Assembly (NCBI GenBank): GCA_963738575.1
Contig: CAVTWY010000002.1
Location: 1,054,001 to 1,118,000, forward strand
Length of the DNA: 64,000 nucleotides
Origin: CAVTWY01 sp963738575
Lineage (GTDB): Bacteria > Pseudomonadota > Gammaproteobacteria > Burkholderiales > Burkholderiaceae_C
Direction of reading: 5' to 3'
Part shown: piece by piece, positions 45,511-54,037 of the stretch
Layout: the number at the start of each line of letters is the position of its first letter
Position numbering within the stretch: position 1 is the stretch's first letter
Made by a program: the position numbers and the translations under genes
Notes under the pieces: model-generated
Told to the model about the DNA's origin: nothing
Databases searched by the model: none
Seen by the model: only the letters and a program-made list of their open reading frames with translations

Positions 45511-46524
45511 CTAAATGTTGGGCGGCATCAGTGCCCGAAACTCGATGCGTCGGTTTTTGGCTCGACCGTCGGGTGTTTTGTTACTCGCTATTGGTTTTTC
45601 CTCACCGAAACCTTCGGCGAGCAGTTGGGCCGGGGGTAGCCCCCGTTTCACCAACGCATCGCGCACCGCAAAGGCACGCGCCAAGCTGAGTTTTTGGTTA
45701 TCGCCCGCCCCCCCGACGGTGTCGGTGTGACCTTCGATACGCACCACACCCGGACACAATCGCACCTCTTTGGCCAAAGCGTCGAGCACGGGGCCGCTCA
45801 CCAAAGCGATCACGGCTTCGCCCGTCTCAAATTCTATGCGCGTCGCTGCGGTGGTCCGTTTCATGGCGGCTTCACATGACTTGATCGCTGCTGCTGCGTC
45901 ATTGCGGGCGTTGGTGGCCAGCGGCGACGCCAGTACCGCCGTTGCAGCATGGGCCGCCGCAGGGGGGACCGTTGCACCCGGCACAGCCGCTGGCGCATTT
46001 GCCACCGTCTTGGCCTGTTGAGTGTCACCGGCAGCAGTGGGCGCTGATGTCAACGGGCCGGCGGATTTGACGCCCGGCCCCGCGATGACCACCGACGCAG
46101 GCAATTCATTTTCGAATCGGGCTGCAACGTCCACAGCACAGGCAGAGCGCCAAAGGCCTGAGGAGCAAGTGGCGCCCTTTGCTATCGCCAAGGCTTGCGC
46201 CGTCGCTTGTGCATTGCCCGATGGTGGCGCGCCCGACAACTCAACATGCTGCCCGGACACTTTCAAGGAAACCCAACTGAAGCCGCGCAAGTCTAGCGCT
46301 GAGCGCACTTCGTCGCGCACCCGACTTTCCACACCCCTCGCCATGGGACCCATGGCGTACCACGCCACAAACAACAACCCCATGAGGGGCACCAAGCCGC
46401 GCCAAACAAAAGGCCACACGGGCGTCGAACGCCGCACCACCAAGCGCTTCTCAGGGCTGCGCCGCGACCCATGGGGGCCAGAGGCCTCCGCCGATGGGTG
46501 GCGCGGCAAAAATGGCAGCTTCAT
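45511..46524 (-). CDS. Inner-membrane-anchored OmpA-family protein
   Basis: A 337-residue protein. One membrane helix near residues 40-60 (FVWRGLVPLMGLLFVAWYAM) follows a basic cytoplasmic N terminus. A BON/OmpA-N-like module follows (VRSALDLRGFSWVSLKVSGQ), then an Ala/Pro-rich spacer, and last a peptidoglycan-binding OmpA domain (VVRIEGHTDTVGGAGDNQKL, LARAFAVRDALVKRGLPPAQ, KTPDGRAKNRRIEF). This resembles stator-like or ArfA-type OmpA proteins rather than an outer-membrane barrel. Its ATG overlaps the phaB stop by one base (TGATG). Confidence 0.85.
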   Translation of the reverse strand: MKLPFLPRHPSAEASGPHGSRRSPEKRLVVRRSTPVWPFVWRGLVPLMGLLFVAWYAMGPMARGVESRVRDEVRSALDLRGFSWVSLKVSGQHVELSGAPPSGNAQATAQALAIAKGATCSSGLWRSACAVDVAARFENELPASVVIAGPGVKSAGPLTSAPTAAGDTQQAKTVANAPAAVPGATVPPAAAHAATAVLASPLATNARNDAAAAIKSCEAAMKRTTAATRIEFETGEAVIALVSGPVLDALAKEVRLCPGVVRIEGHTDTVGGAGDNQKLSLARAFAVRDALVKRGLPPAQLLAEGFGEEKPIASNKTPDGRAKNRRIEFRALMPPNI

Positions 46525-47264
46525 CAGCCCATGTGCAATCCACCGTTGCACGAAAAATCGGCTCCGGTTGTGAAGCCCGAGTCTTCACCTGCAAGCCATG
46601 CAACGATGGCACCGATTTCGTCGGGCGTGCCCAACCGCTTGACCGGTATCGTGGCAACGATTTTCTCAAGCACCTCGGGTTTGATGGCGCGCACCATGTC
46701 CGTGCCGATGTAACCTGGGCTGACGGTGTTTACCGTCACACCTTTAGCCGCCAGTTCTTGCGCCAAAGCCATGGTGAACCCGTGCATGCCCGCTTTGGCT
46801 GCCGAGTAGTTGGTCTGGCCGGCCTGCCCCTTTTCACCGTTGACTGAACTGATTTGGATGATGCGTCCAAAGCCGCGGTCGACCATGTCTGGCACCACTT
46901 GCTTGGTGACGTTGAACATGCTGTTCAGGTTGGTGTCGATCACGGCTTTCCAGTCCTCAGGCGTCATTTTGAGGAACATGCGGTCGCGCGTGATGCCGGC
47001 GTTGTTGACCAACACGTCAATGGGCCCATGTTCGGCCTTGGCTTTGGCAAAGGCATCGACCGTGGACTGCCATTCAGAAACATTGCCCACCGAGGCAGAA
47101 AAAGTGTAACCCGCAGCCTTTTGCTCGGCCAACCACTTGCTGTGGTCACGTGTGGGTCCACAGCCAGCAATGACTGTGAAGCCCTTTTTACTCAGGCGCT
47201 GGCAGATGGCGGTACCGATGCCTCCCATCCCACCCGTGACGTATGCAACTTTGCTTTGGGCCAT
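46524..47264 (-). CDS. phaB: Acetoacetyl-CoA reductase
   Basis: NADPH-dependent SDR reducing acetoacetyl-CoA to (R)-3-hydroxybutyryl-CoA for polyhydroxybutyrate. The 246-residue product has the cofactor loop VTGGMGGIGTAICQRL, VLVNNAGITRDRMFLKMTPE, catalytic Ser in QISSVNGEKGQAGQTNYSAA with Tyr-x3-Lys, and NTVSPGYIGTDMV. FLKMT and GQAGQTNY are specific to PhaB rather than FabG. Third gene of phaC-phaA-phaB. Confidence 0.96.
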   Translation of the reverse strand: MAQSKVAYVTGGMGGIGTAICQRLSKKGFTVIAGCGPTRDHSKWLAEQKAAGYTFSASVGNVSEWQSTVDAFAKAKAEHGPIDVLVNNAGITRDRMFLKMTPEDWKAVIDTNLNSMFNVTKQVVPDMVDRGFGRIIQISSVNGEKGQAGQTNYSAAKAGMHGFTMALAQELAAKGVTVNTVSPGYIGTDMVRAIKPEVLEKIVATIPVKRLGTPDEIGAIVAWLAGEDSGFTTGADFSCNGGLHMG

Positions 47265-47351
47265 GAAATTTCCTTGAAATGATGACCCCGATCTTGGCAG
47301 ATTTGCCGGTGCGACAACCTAGGGAATCTCTGCATGACGACACGCCGTTCG

Positions 47352-48533
47352 TTAGCGCTCCACCGTCAACGCCACGCCCATGCCGCCGCCGATGCAAAGG
47401 GATGCAATGCCCTTCTTGGCGTTGCGACGCTGCATTTCGTGCAGCAGGGTGACCAAAATGCGGCAGCCCGAGGCGCCGATGGGGTGACCAATGGCTATCG
47501 CACCGCCATTCACGTTGACCTTGCTCATGTCCCATCCCATCTCGTTGTGAACAGCGCAGGCTTGGGCGGCAAAGGCTTCGTTGATCTCCAGCAAGTCCAG
47601 ATCTGATGCCTTCCAACCCGCACGCTCCAGCGCCTTTTTGGCCGCAGGCACCGGCCCCATGCCCATGATGGCTGGGTCCAGGCCAGCGCTGGCATAACTG
47701 GCAATGCGCGCTAATGGCTTCAAACCCAGTTTGGCCGCCTGGGCAGCCGACATCACCATGACAGCCGCAGCGCCGTCGTTGAGGCCCGACGCATTGCCAG
47801 CCGTGACGGATCCCGCTTTATCAAAGGCTGGGCGCAAGCCGGCCAATGCCTGTGCATCCGTTTTGCGGTTGATGTACTCGTCGGCGGCAAAAACCACCGG
47901 GTCACCTTTTTTCTGAGCGATGCTGAAAGGCACGATCTCGTCCTTGAAGCGACCCGCATCCTGAGCTGCGGCTGCTTTTTGCTGCGACCCCAGCGCCAGA
48001 GCATCTTGCTGCTCGCGGGTGATGTTGTACTTTTTGGCGACGTTCTCTGCGGTGGTGCCCATGTGGTACTGGTTGTAAACGTCCCACAGGCCGTCAACGA
48101 TCATGGTGTCCGCCATCTTCCACTCACCCATGCGCATGCCGTCGCGCGAGCCAGGCACCACGTGGGGGCTCATGCTCATGCTTTCCTGGCCACCCGCAAT
48201 GACGATGTCGCTGTCGCCATCGCGAATGGCTTGCGCCGCCAGCATCACAGCCTTGAGGCCCGAGCCGCATACCTTGTTGATCGTCATGGCAGGAATCGCA
48301 TGAGGCAAACCCGACAGCACCAGCGATTGACGCGCAGGGTTCTGTCCAACACCCGCTGTAAGCACCTGCCCCAGAATCACCTCGCCCACCAAGGCAGGGT
48401 CCACCTTCGTTTGCTGCAAGAGCGCCTTGATCACTGCCGCACCCAGTGCCGACGCTGGCGTCTTGGCAAGGGTGCCCCCAAATTTACCCACGCCTGTGCG
48501 TTGAGCGGCGACGATGACGATGTCAGTGGTCAT
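47352..48533 (-). CDS. phaA: Acetyl-CoA C-acetyltransferase (beta-ketothiolase)
   Basis: Condenses two acetyl-CoA to acetoacetyl-CoA. The 393-residue product has the acylated cysteine in TINKVCGSGLKAVMLAAQAI, the His in IAIGHPIGASGCRILVTLLH and the second Cys in ASLCIGGGMGVALTVER. Length and the sequence NEAFAAQACAVHNEMGWD fit biosynthetic PHA thiolases. It lies between phaC and phaB with 54- and 87-base gaps. Confidence 0.97.
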   Translation of the reverse strand: MTTDIVIVAAQRTGVGKFGGTLAKTPASALGAAVIKALLQQTKVDPALVGEVILGQVLTAGVGQNPARQSLVLSGLPHAIPAMTINKVCGSGLKAVMLAAQAIRDGDSDIVIAGGQESMSMSPHVVPGSRDGMRMGEWKMADTMIVDGLWDVYNQYHMGTTAENVAKKYNITREQQDALALGSQQKAAAAQDAGRFKDEIVPFSIAQKKGDPVVFAADEYINRKTDAQALAGLRPAFDKAGSVTAGNASGLNDGAAAVMVMSAAQAAKLGLKPLARIASYASAGLDPAIMGMGPVPAAKKALERAGWKASDLDLLEINEAFAAQACAVHNEMGWDMSKVNVNGGAIAIGHPIGASGCRILVTLLHEMQRRNAKKGIASLCIGGGMGVALTVER

Positions 48534-48587
48534 GAGATTCTCCTGTCGGTTGTTTGAATTGAATGGGGTGGAGGCCGAGAACGTTTG

Positions 48588-50297
48588 TCAGGCTTTGGCC
48601 TTAACGTAGCGGCCAGGCGCTGCTTCGATTGGCTTGTATTTTGTATCGCCCTGCTTCTTGGGGGCAGCCACGAGACGACCCGCGTGGGGTTTGAGCCAGG
48701 CTGCCCAATCCGACCACCAGCTGCCTTGGTGCTCCACCGCCTGTGCTTGCCACTGCGTAGCCTGCGACGGCAAGGGTGCGGTCGAGGTCTTGCTGGTCCA
48801 GTAGCTGCGCTTGTTTTTGGACGCCGGATTGATCACACCCGCAATGTGCCCCGAGGCACCCATGACAAATCGACGTGGCCCTGACAGCAAGGGCACCGAG
48901 CGGTAGGCGGCCGTCCATGGCACGATGTGATCTTCGCGAGAGCTGTAAATGTAGATGGGCGCTTTGATCTTACCCAAATCCACCTTTTGACCACAAACGG
49001 TCAACCGCCCCGGGAGCTTGAGTTCGTTCTGCAGGTAGGTGTGGCGCAGGTACCAGCAAAACATCGGGCCCGGCAAGTTGGTGGAGTCGCCGTTCCAGTA
49101 GAGCAGGTCGAAAGCAGGCGGTGACTCGCCCTTGAGGTAGTTGCCCACCACGTAATTCCACACCAAGTCATTGGGGCGCAAAAAGCTAAATGTGGTGGCC
49201 AGTTCTTGACCCTTTAACAAGCCCGGCCCACCCGGCGCGTCAGGCCCGATGGTTTGTTCGCGCTGCTGCACCGACGACTCGTCGATGAACACGTCAAGCA
49301 CGCCGGTGTCCTCAAAATCGAGCATCGTGGTCAACAGGGTGACGCTCTGGGCGGGATGCTGGTTTTTTGCCGCCAAAACCGCGAGCGCAGTGGCCAAAAT
49401 GGTGCCGCCGACGCAAAAACCCAGCATGTCGATGGTCTTGGCGCCCGTGATGTCACGCACGGCCTGGATGGCCCTGATCGGACCATGCTCGACGTAATCG
49501 TCCCATGTTTTGTCAGCAAGCGACTCATCGGGATTGCGCCAACTCAAGACAAAGGTACGGTGGCCCTGGGCGACCGTGTAGCGGATGAGCGAGTTCTCAG
49601 GCTGCAGGTCGAGGATGTAGTACTTGTTGATGCACGGTGGCACAAACAGCATGGGGCGCTCAAACACCTGCGGCGTGAGCGGTTTGTATTCAATCAGCTG
49701 AAACAGCTCGTTTTCAAACACCACCGAGCCTTCGGTGGTGGCCATGTTTCGACCCACCTCAAAGCCACTTTCGTCGGTTTGTGTGACATGGCCTTTCTTT
49801 ATGTCCGACAATAAGTTATTCAAACCATCCGCAATGCTTGAGCCATTGGTTTCAAGGGCTTTTTGTTGCGCTTCAGGGTTCAGCGCTAGGCAATTGCTGG
49901 GGCTTGCTGCATCAACCCACTGCTGCACCGCAAAGCGCAGTTTGGCCCGAGTTTTGGGGTCGGTCTCGACCGCGTCGACCATGCCCATCAGGGTGCGCGA
50001 ATTGAGCAAATAGACTTGCGCCAGGTACGTCGCAGCAGGACTACTGCCCCAAGCGGCATGACCAAAGCGCCGGTCTTTGATGGCGGGTTTGTCCTCGGGC
50101 GCGTCAGACTCACCCAAGGTGGCGTTCCACAGTTGGGTCGCTTCGAGCACGTATTGCTGTTGCAAAGTGCCCAGTGCGTCCACTGGCATGGTGACGCCCG
50201 AGAGGGATTTCCAGAGACCCCCCAACGAATCACTCACAGCCTGGACGGCTTCGGTGGGCGAAGGCACTGCGGAGGGACGAGCTTTAGATTTCGCCAT
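48588..50297 (-). CDS. phaC: Class I poly(3-hydroxyalkanoate) synthase
   Basis: Polymerises 3-hydroxyacyl-CoA into PHA at the granule surface. The 569-residue product has the PhaC N-terminal domain (FGHAAWGSSPAATYLAQVYL), the lipase-like box DMLGFCVGGTILATALAVLA with nucleophile Cys, the catalytic Asp in SSREDHIVPWTAAYRS and His in GASGHIAGVINP. AGGAA precedes the ATG at 50297. Single-subunit size marks class I. phaR or phasin genes are not seen next to it. Confidence 0.97.
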   Translation of the reverse strand: MAKSKARPSAVPSPTEAVQAVSDSLGGLWKSLSGVTMPVDALGTLQQQYVLEATQLWNATLGESDAPEDKPAIKDRRFGHAAWGSSPAATYLAQVYLLNSRTLMGMVDAVETDPKTRAKLRFAVQQWVDAASPSNCLALNPEAQQKALETNGSSIADGLNNLLSDIKKGHVTQTDESGFEVGRNMATTEGSVVFENELFQLIEYKPLTPQVFERPMLFVPPCINKYYILDLQPENSLIRYTVAQGHRTFVLSWRNPDESLADKTWDDYVEHGPIRAIQAVRDITGAKTIDMLGFCVGGTILATALAVLAAKNQHPAQSVTLLTTMLDFEDTGVLDVFIDESSVQQREQTIGPDAPGGPGLLKGQELATTFSFLRPNDLVWNYVVGNYLKGESPPAFDLLYWNGDSTNLPGPMFCWYLRHTYLQNELKLPGRLTVCGQKVDLGKIKAPIYIYSSREDHIVPWTAAYRSVPLLSGPRRFVMGASGHIAGVINPASKNKRSYWTSKTSTAPLPSQATQWQAQAVEHQGSWWSDWAAWLKPHAGRLVAAPKKQGDTKYKPIEAAPGRYVKAKA

Positions 50298-50460
50298 GGC
50301 GTTTCCTGCGTTGATTGAAAGCCCAAGCATCGGGGGACTTGGGCGCAACGAAGCGAATCATGGCACGGCAAGGCCACACAAACCTTTCGCCACCTGGGCA
50401 ATCAACGTCTTGGCGCAGTGAGGACCCATGCGTCGCACAGCCGACCGTTGACGACGCGAC

Positions 50461-51239
50461 CTATTTGATCCAGATCGCAGCAGCGTGGCGGCCTGTTTGC
50501 GTGTCGCGGCGATAAGAGAAAAAACGATGGGCATCCGACACCGTGCACCAAGCCCCACCATGGATGGACGCAACACCGGTATCGCCCAGCATGTCTCGGG
50601 CGATGCCGGGTAGGTCTGCCAGCCAGCGCATGGAGCCATCAGCCCGCGGCGCCTTTTTGAAGTGCGTCGGGTGCTGGGGAAACGCCTGAAGCACGTCCTC
50701 ACCCACCTCAAAGTGCTGCGGGCCAATGCAAGGACCCAGCCACACATGGAAGTTGCTGGCGTCGCAGTTGGCCACCTTGCTCATCGCGCGCAGGGTTGCG
50801 GGGATGATGCCCGCAGCCAAGCCCCGCCATCCTGCGTGGGCAGCGCCCACCATGCGACCGTCTCGCGAGGCCATCAAAACGGGCATGCAATCGGCCACTT
50901 GCACGACGCAGGCGACACCGGTTTGCCAGGTAAATGATGCGTCAGCCTCGATCAATTCACGGTTGCGGCGATCGCGGTCGTCACGTGCTGCACGAAGTTC
51001 AGGCGCTGCCAGTTGCACCACGCGCACGCCATGCACCTGATGCAAGAAGATGGGCTCTGCACCCACGGCCTGCGCCAGCTCATTGCGATTGACCTCTACG
51101 GCTGCGCCATCGTCGCCAACGCGCACGCCGACGTTCATCGTGTCAAAGGGGCGCACGCTCACGCCGCCCTTGCGGGTGGTCATCACAGCACCGACCCCGC
51201 TTGGGCCGGCCAATCGGGTTGCAACCAATCGTTGTGCAT
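50461..51239 (-). CDS. pgeF: Multicopper polyphenol oxidase/purine nucleosidase family PgeF, with an N-terminal frameshift
   Basis: YfiH/LACC1 family, linked to purine nucleoside phosphorolysis and to peptidoglycan editing in E. coli. The domain shows FDTMNVGVRVGDDGAAVEVN, FLHQVHGVRVVQL, VADCMPVLMASRDGRMVGAA, HAGWRGLAAGI and FHVWLGPCIGPQHFEVGEDV, with the His/Cys/His zinc site. The family start, MHNDWLQPDWPAQAG, is encoded from ATG 51239 but is in a different frame from the rest. Restoring one G in the CCCC run (plus strand 51195-51198) joins them into exactly 260 codons. Without correction the open frame begins upstream with non-homologous residues. Confidence 0.9.
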
Positions 51240-51298
51240 GCGTATCACTCTTCGCTATGGCGGCAAAAACCAGGGTTCTCACCAGTAAACTCAAGCGC

Positions 51299-51841
51299 AT
51301 GTTGCGCAGCTTCATCCAACATTGTCCGACGTGCGGCGCACGCGTTGAATACCGTGTGCCTGCCGATGACAACCGGGAGCGTGCGGTTTGCACGGCTTGC
51401 ACCCACATTCACTACCAAAACCCGTTGGTGGTGGTGGGCACACTGCCGGTTTGGCAAGATCAGGTTTTGCTTTGCAAACGGGCCATCGAACCCCGCCATG
51501 GCTTTTGGACCCTGCCTGCGGGCTTCATGGAACTGGGTGAAACCACCAGCGAAGGTGCGGTGCGTGAAACGATCGAAGAGGCCGGCGCCCGCATCGACGT
51601 GGGGCCGCTGTACACGCTGCTTAACGTGCAGCGGGTGGGTCAAGTGCACCTGTTTTACCGCGCCACATTGCTCGACCCTAACTTTGCGCCCGGCCCGGAA
51701 AGCCTGGAGGCCAGGTTGTTTGCCGAGTCTGACATCCCTTGGGACAACATTGCGTTTCGCACTGTCGCGCGCACCTTGCAGCACTACTTCGAAGATCGCA
51801 AGCAGGGTGACTTTGCACTTCACCACGGCGACATCACCTAA
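51299..51841 (+). CDS. Nudix hydrolase with zinc ribbon
   Basis: A 180-residue protein. The N-terminal ribbon CPTCGARVEYRVPADDNRER ends in VCTACTHIHYQNP (four cysteines). The Nudix box is GFMELGETTSEGAVRETIEE AGA, complete with the REx2EE metal site. COG1051-type ADP-ribose/NADH pyrophosphatase activity is likely. ATG 51299 is used; ATG 51257 adds 14 residues. It is divergent from pgeF and its stop touches the start of the T1SS ABC gene without any spacer. Confidence 0.9.
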   Translation: MLRSFIQHCPTCGARVEYRVPADDNRERAVCTACTHIHYQNPLVVVGTLPVWQDQVLLCKRAIEPRHGFWTLPAGFMELGETTSEGAVRETIEEAGARIDVGPLYTLLNVQRVGQVHLFYRATLLDPNFAPGPESLEARLFAESDIPWDNIAFRTVARTLQHYFEDRKQGDFALHHGDIT

Positions 51842-54037
51842 GTGACAGAGCCTCTTCCCAGCGAACTGCGACCCAAGCCCGTGGCGGTGCGTCTGCCCCA
51901 CAACGCGCAACACCCCGACGCATTGCTCGACGCTTTGGTTGCACTGTGTCGGCTGCACGGCGTGGCCGCAACGCGTGCCTCGCTTTCTGCCGGGCTGCCG
52001 ATTGAAGCCGACGGCATGTCGGTGGCCGTGGCCGAAAGGGCCGCAGCGCGTGCAGGCCTGAGCTCGCGCCTTTACAAGGTGAAGCTCGCCGGCTTGGAGC
52101 GAGCTGCCCTGCCCGCAATCTTGATGCTCAAAGGCCGCGGCGCTTGCGTGCTGCTGGGCATGGATGAGCACGGCGACGCCAAAGTGCTTCTGCCTCAAGC
52201 GGGCATGGCCGCAGTTGTCATGAAGCGTGACGAGCTCGAACAGCGTTACGCAAACATCGCTTTTTTTGCGCGCCCGCGATTTGCCTTCGATGCACGCACC
52301 TCCGAGGTGAAACCGCACCGCAGTGGGCACTGGTTCTGGAGCGCCATCCTGGCGCAACGCAAGGTGTACCGCGACGTCATGTGGGCTGCGGTGCTTGTCA
52401 ATGTCTTTGCCATCGCTTTGCCCATGTTCACGATGAACGTGTACGACCGCGTCGTGCCCAACAACGCCGTTGAAACGCTTTGGGCTCTGGCCATTGGGGT
52501 TGCGGTTGTGATTTGTGCCGACCTCATCATGCGCATGCTGCGAAGCCGGTTCGTGGATGAAGCCAGCGCGCGGGTTGACTTGGATCTGTCGTCGCGGCTG
52601 ATGCAGAAAGTGCTGAACTTGCGTTTGGAGCACAAGCCAGCCTCGGTGGGCTCTTTTGCGTCCACGCTGCGTGGGTTCGAGCAGGTGCGTGATTTCATTG
52701 CCTCCAGCACCGTGACGGCGCTGGTTGACCTGCCCTTTGGATTGTTCTTTGTGGCGCTGGTGGTTTGGATTTCACCTTGGCTGGCGCTGCCCGTCGTGTT
52801 GGCTTTCGGGGTCACGGTGGCGTTGGGATGGTTCTTGCAACACCGCCTCCACGCACTGGCAGAGTCAAGCTGGCGTGCATCGGCGCAGCGCAACGCCACC
52901 CTGATCGAGAGTCTGACTGGGCTTGAGACCCTCAAAGCGCAAGGCGCCGAGGGAGCGGTTCAGGCCAAGTGGGAGCACGCCAACGCGCATCTGGCAGGCA
53001 TTGGCTTGCAGATGCGTGCGTTGTCCAACAGGGCCATGCTCGGCACGGCGTGGTTGGTGCAGCTCAGCAGTGTGGTGGTGGTGGTGTCAGGCGTCTATTT
53101 GATTGCCGAGCGCAGCCTGACGATGGGCGCGTTGATCGCCGTCAGCATGCTGTCGTCGCGTGCCTTGGCGCCGGCGGGTCAAATCGTCGGCTTGCTCATG
53201 CAATATCAGGGTGCGCGAACCGCCCTTGAGTCGCTTGACAAACTGATGGCCGCGCCGGTGGAGCGACCTGACGACCCCGCAGCCGCTGGGCACGCCTTTG
53301 TGTCGCGTGGCGCGCTGAAAGGTGCCATCGCATTTCGCAACGTCACGTTCAAGTATCCGGGTCGAGAAGAGCCTGCACTGTCAGACGTCAGTTTTTCGGT
53401 GGCCCCTGGCGAAGTGGTGGCCTTCATTGGGCGTGCGGGGTCAGGCAAATCCACCATCCAGCGCTTGGTGATGGGGCTGTACCAGCCGACATCGGGTTCG
53501 GTGTTGATCGACGGTGTCGACATTCGCCAGATGGACCCCGCCGACGTGCGCCGCAACATCGCATCGGTGGGGCAAGACGCCCTGCTCTTCTTTGGCACCT
53601 TACGCGACAACATCGCTTTGGGGCAACCGCACGCCGACGACAACGATGTGCTGGCAGCTGCCCAAGCCGCGGCGCTGGGTCATTTCATCGACAAGCACCC
53701 TCAGGGCTTACACCTGCAAGTGGGCGAACGTGGCGAGCAGTTGTCGGGCGGCCAACGCCAAGCCGTCGCGCTGGCGCGCGCACTGCTGCATGGTGGCCCC
53801 ATGATGTGCCTGGACGAGCCCACCAGTGCGATGGATCACGCCAGCGAATCGCTGGTGACACAGCGCTTGATGGCGCACGCCAAGTCTCGCACCCTGCTGC
53901 TGGCAACGCATCGCCGAACGATGTTGCCGATGGCCACCCGTCTCATCGTGATCGACGAAGGCCGCGTGGTGGCTGACGGTCCTCGCGATGCCGTGCTGAA
54001 AGCGATAGAAACGCCCGTGGCGGTGCGCACCCCATGA
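51842..54037 (+). CDS. Type I secretion ABC exporter (LapB/RtxB-like permease-ATPase)
   Basis: A 731-residue fused exporter. Residues ~1-140 form a C39-peptidase-like domain (LVALCRLHGVAATRASLSAG) that lacks the catalytic Cys at its start, so it is a degenerate CLD used for substrate docking. The membrane domain follows (MWAAVLVNVFAIALPMFTMN, then NVYDRVVPNNAVETLWALAI, the T1SS signature). The ATPase has FIGRAGSGKSTIQRLVMGLY, LSGGQRQAVALARALLHGGP, MCLDEPTSAMDHASE and the switch His in LLLATHRRTM. GTG 51842 follows the Nudix stop directly. The stop overlaps the HlyD gene (ATGA). Confidence 0.94.
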   Translation: MTEPLPSELRPKPVAVRLPHNAQHPDALLDALVALCRLHGVAATRASLSAGLPIEADGMSVAVAERAAARAGLSSRLYKVKLAGLERAALPAILMLKGRGACVLLGMDEHGDAKVLLPQAGMAAVVMKRDELEQRYANIAFFARPRFAFDARTSEVKPHRSGHWFWSAILAQRKVYRDVMWAAVLVNVFAIALPMFTMNVYDRVVPNNAVETLWALAIGVAVVICADLIMRMLRSRFVDEASARVDLDLSSRLMQKVLNLRLEHKPASVGSFASTLRGFEQVRDFIASSTVTALVDLPFGLFFVALVVWISPWLALPVVLAFGVTVALGWFLQHRLHALAESSWRASAQRNATLIESLTGLETLKAQGAEGAVQAKWEHANAHLAGIGLQMRALSNRAMLGTAWLVQLSSVVVVVSGVYLIAERSLTMGALIAVSMLSSRALAPAGQIVGLLMQYQGARTALESLDKLMAAPVERPDDPAAAGHAFVSRGALKGAIAFRNVTFKYPGREEPALSDVSFSVAPGEVVAFIGRAGSGKSTIQRLVMGLYQPTSGSVLIDGVDIRQMDPADVRRNIASVGQDALLFFGTLRDNIALGQPHADDNDVLAAAQAAALGHFIDKHPQGLHLQVGERGEQLSGGQRQAVALARALLHGGPMMCLDEPTSAMDHASESLVTQRLMAHAKSRTLLLATHRRTMLPMATRLIVIDEGRVVADGPRDAVLKAIETPVAVRTP

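Noticed and set aside
51300..51408. Upstream extension of pgeF overlapping the Nudix gene
   Set aside because: The extension has no homology to PgeF; the true N terminus MHNDWLQPDWP is encoded in the other frame from 51239, so the overlap is a frameshift artefact.
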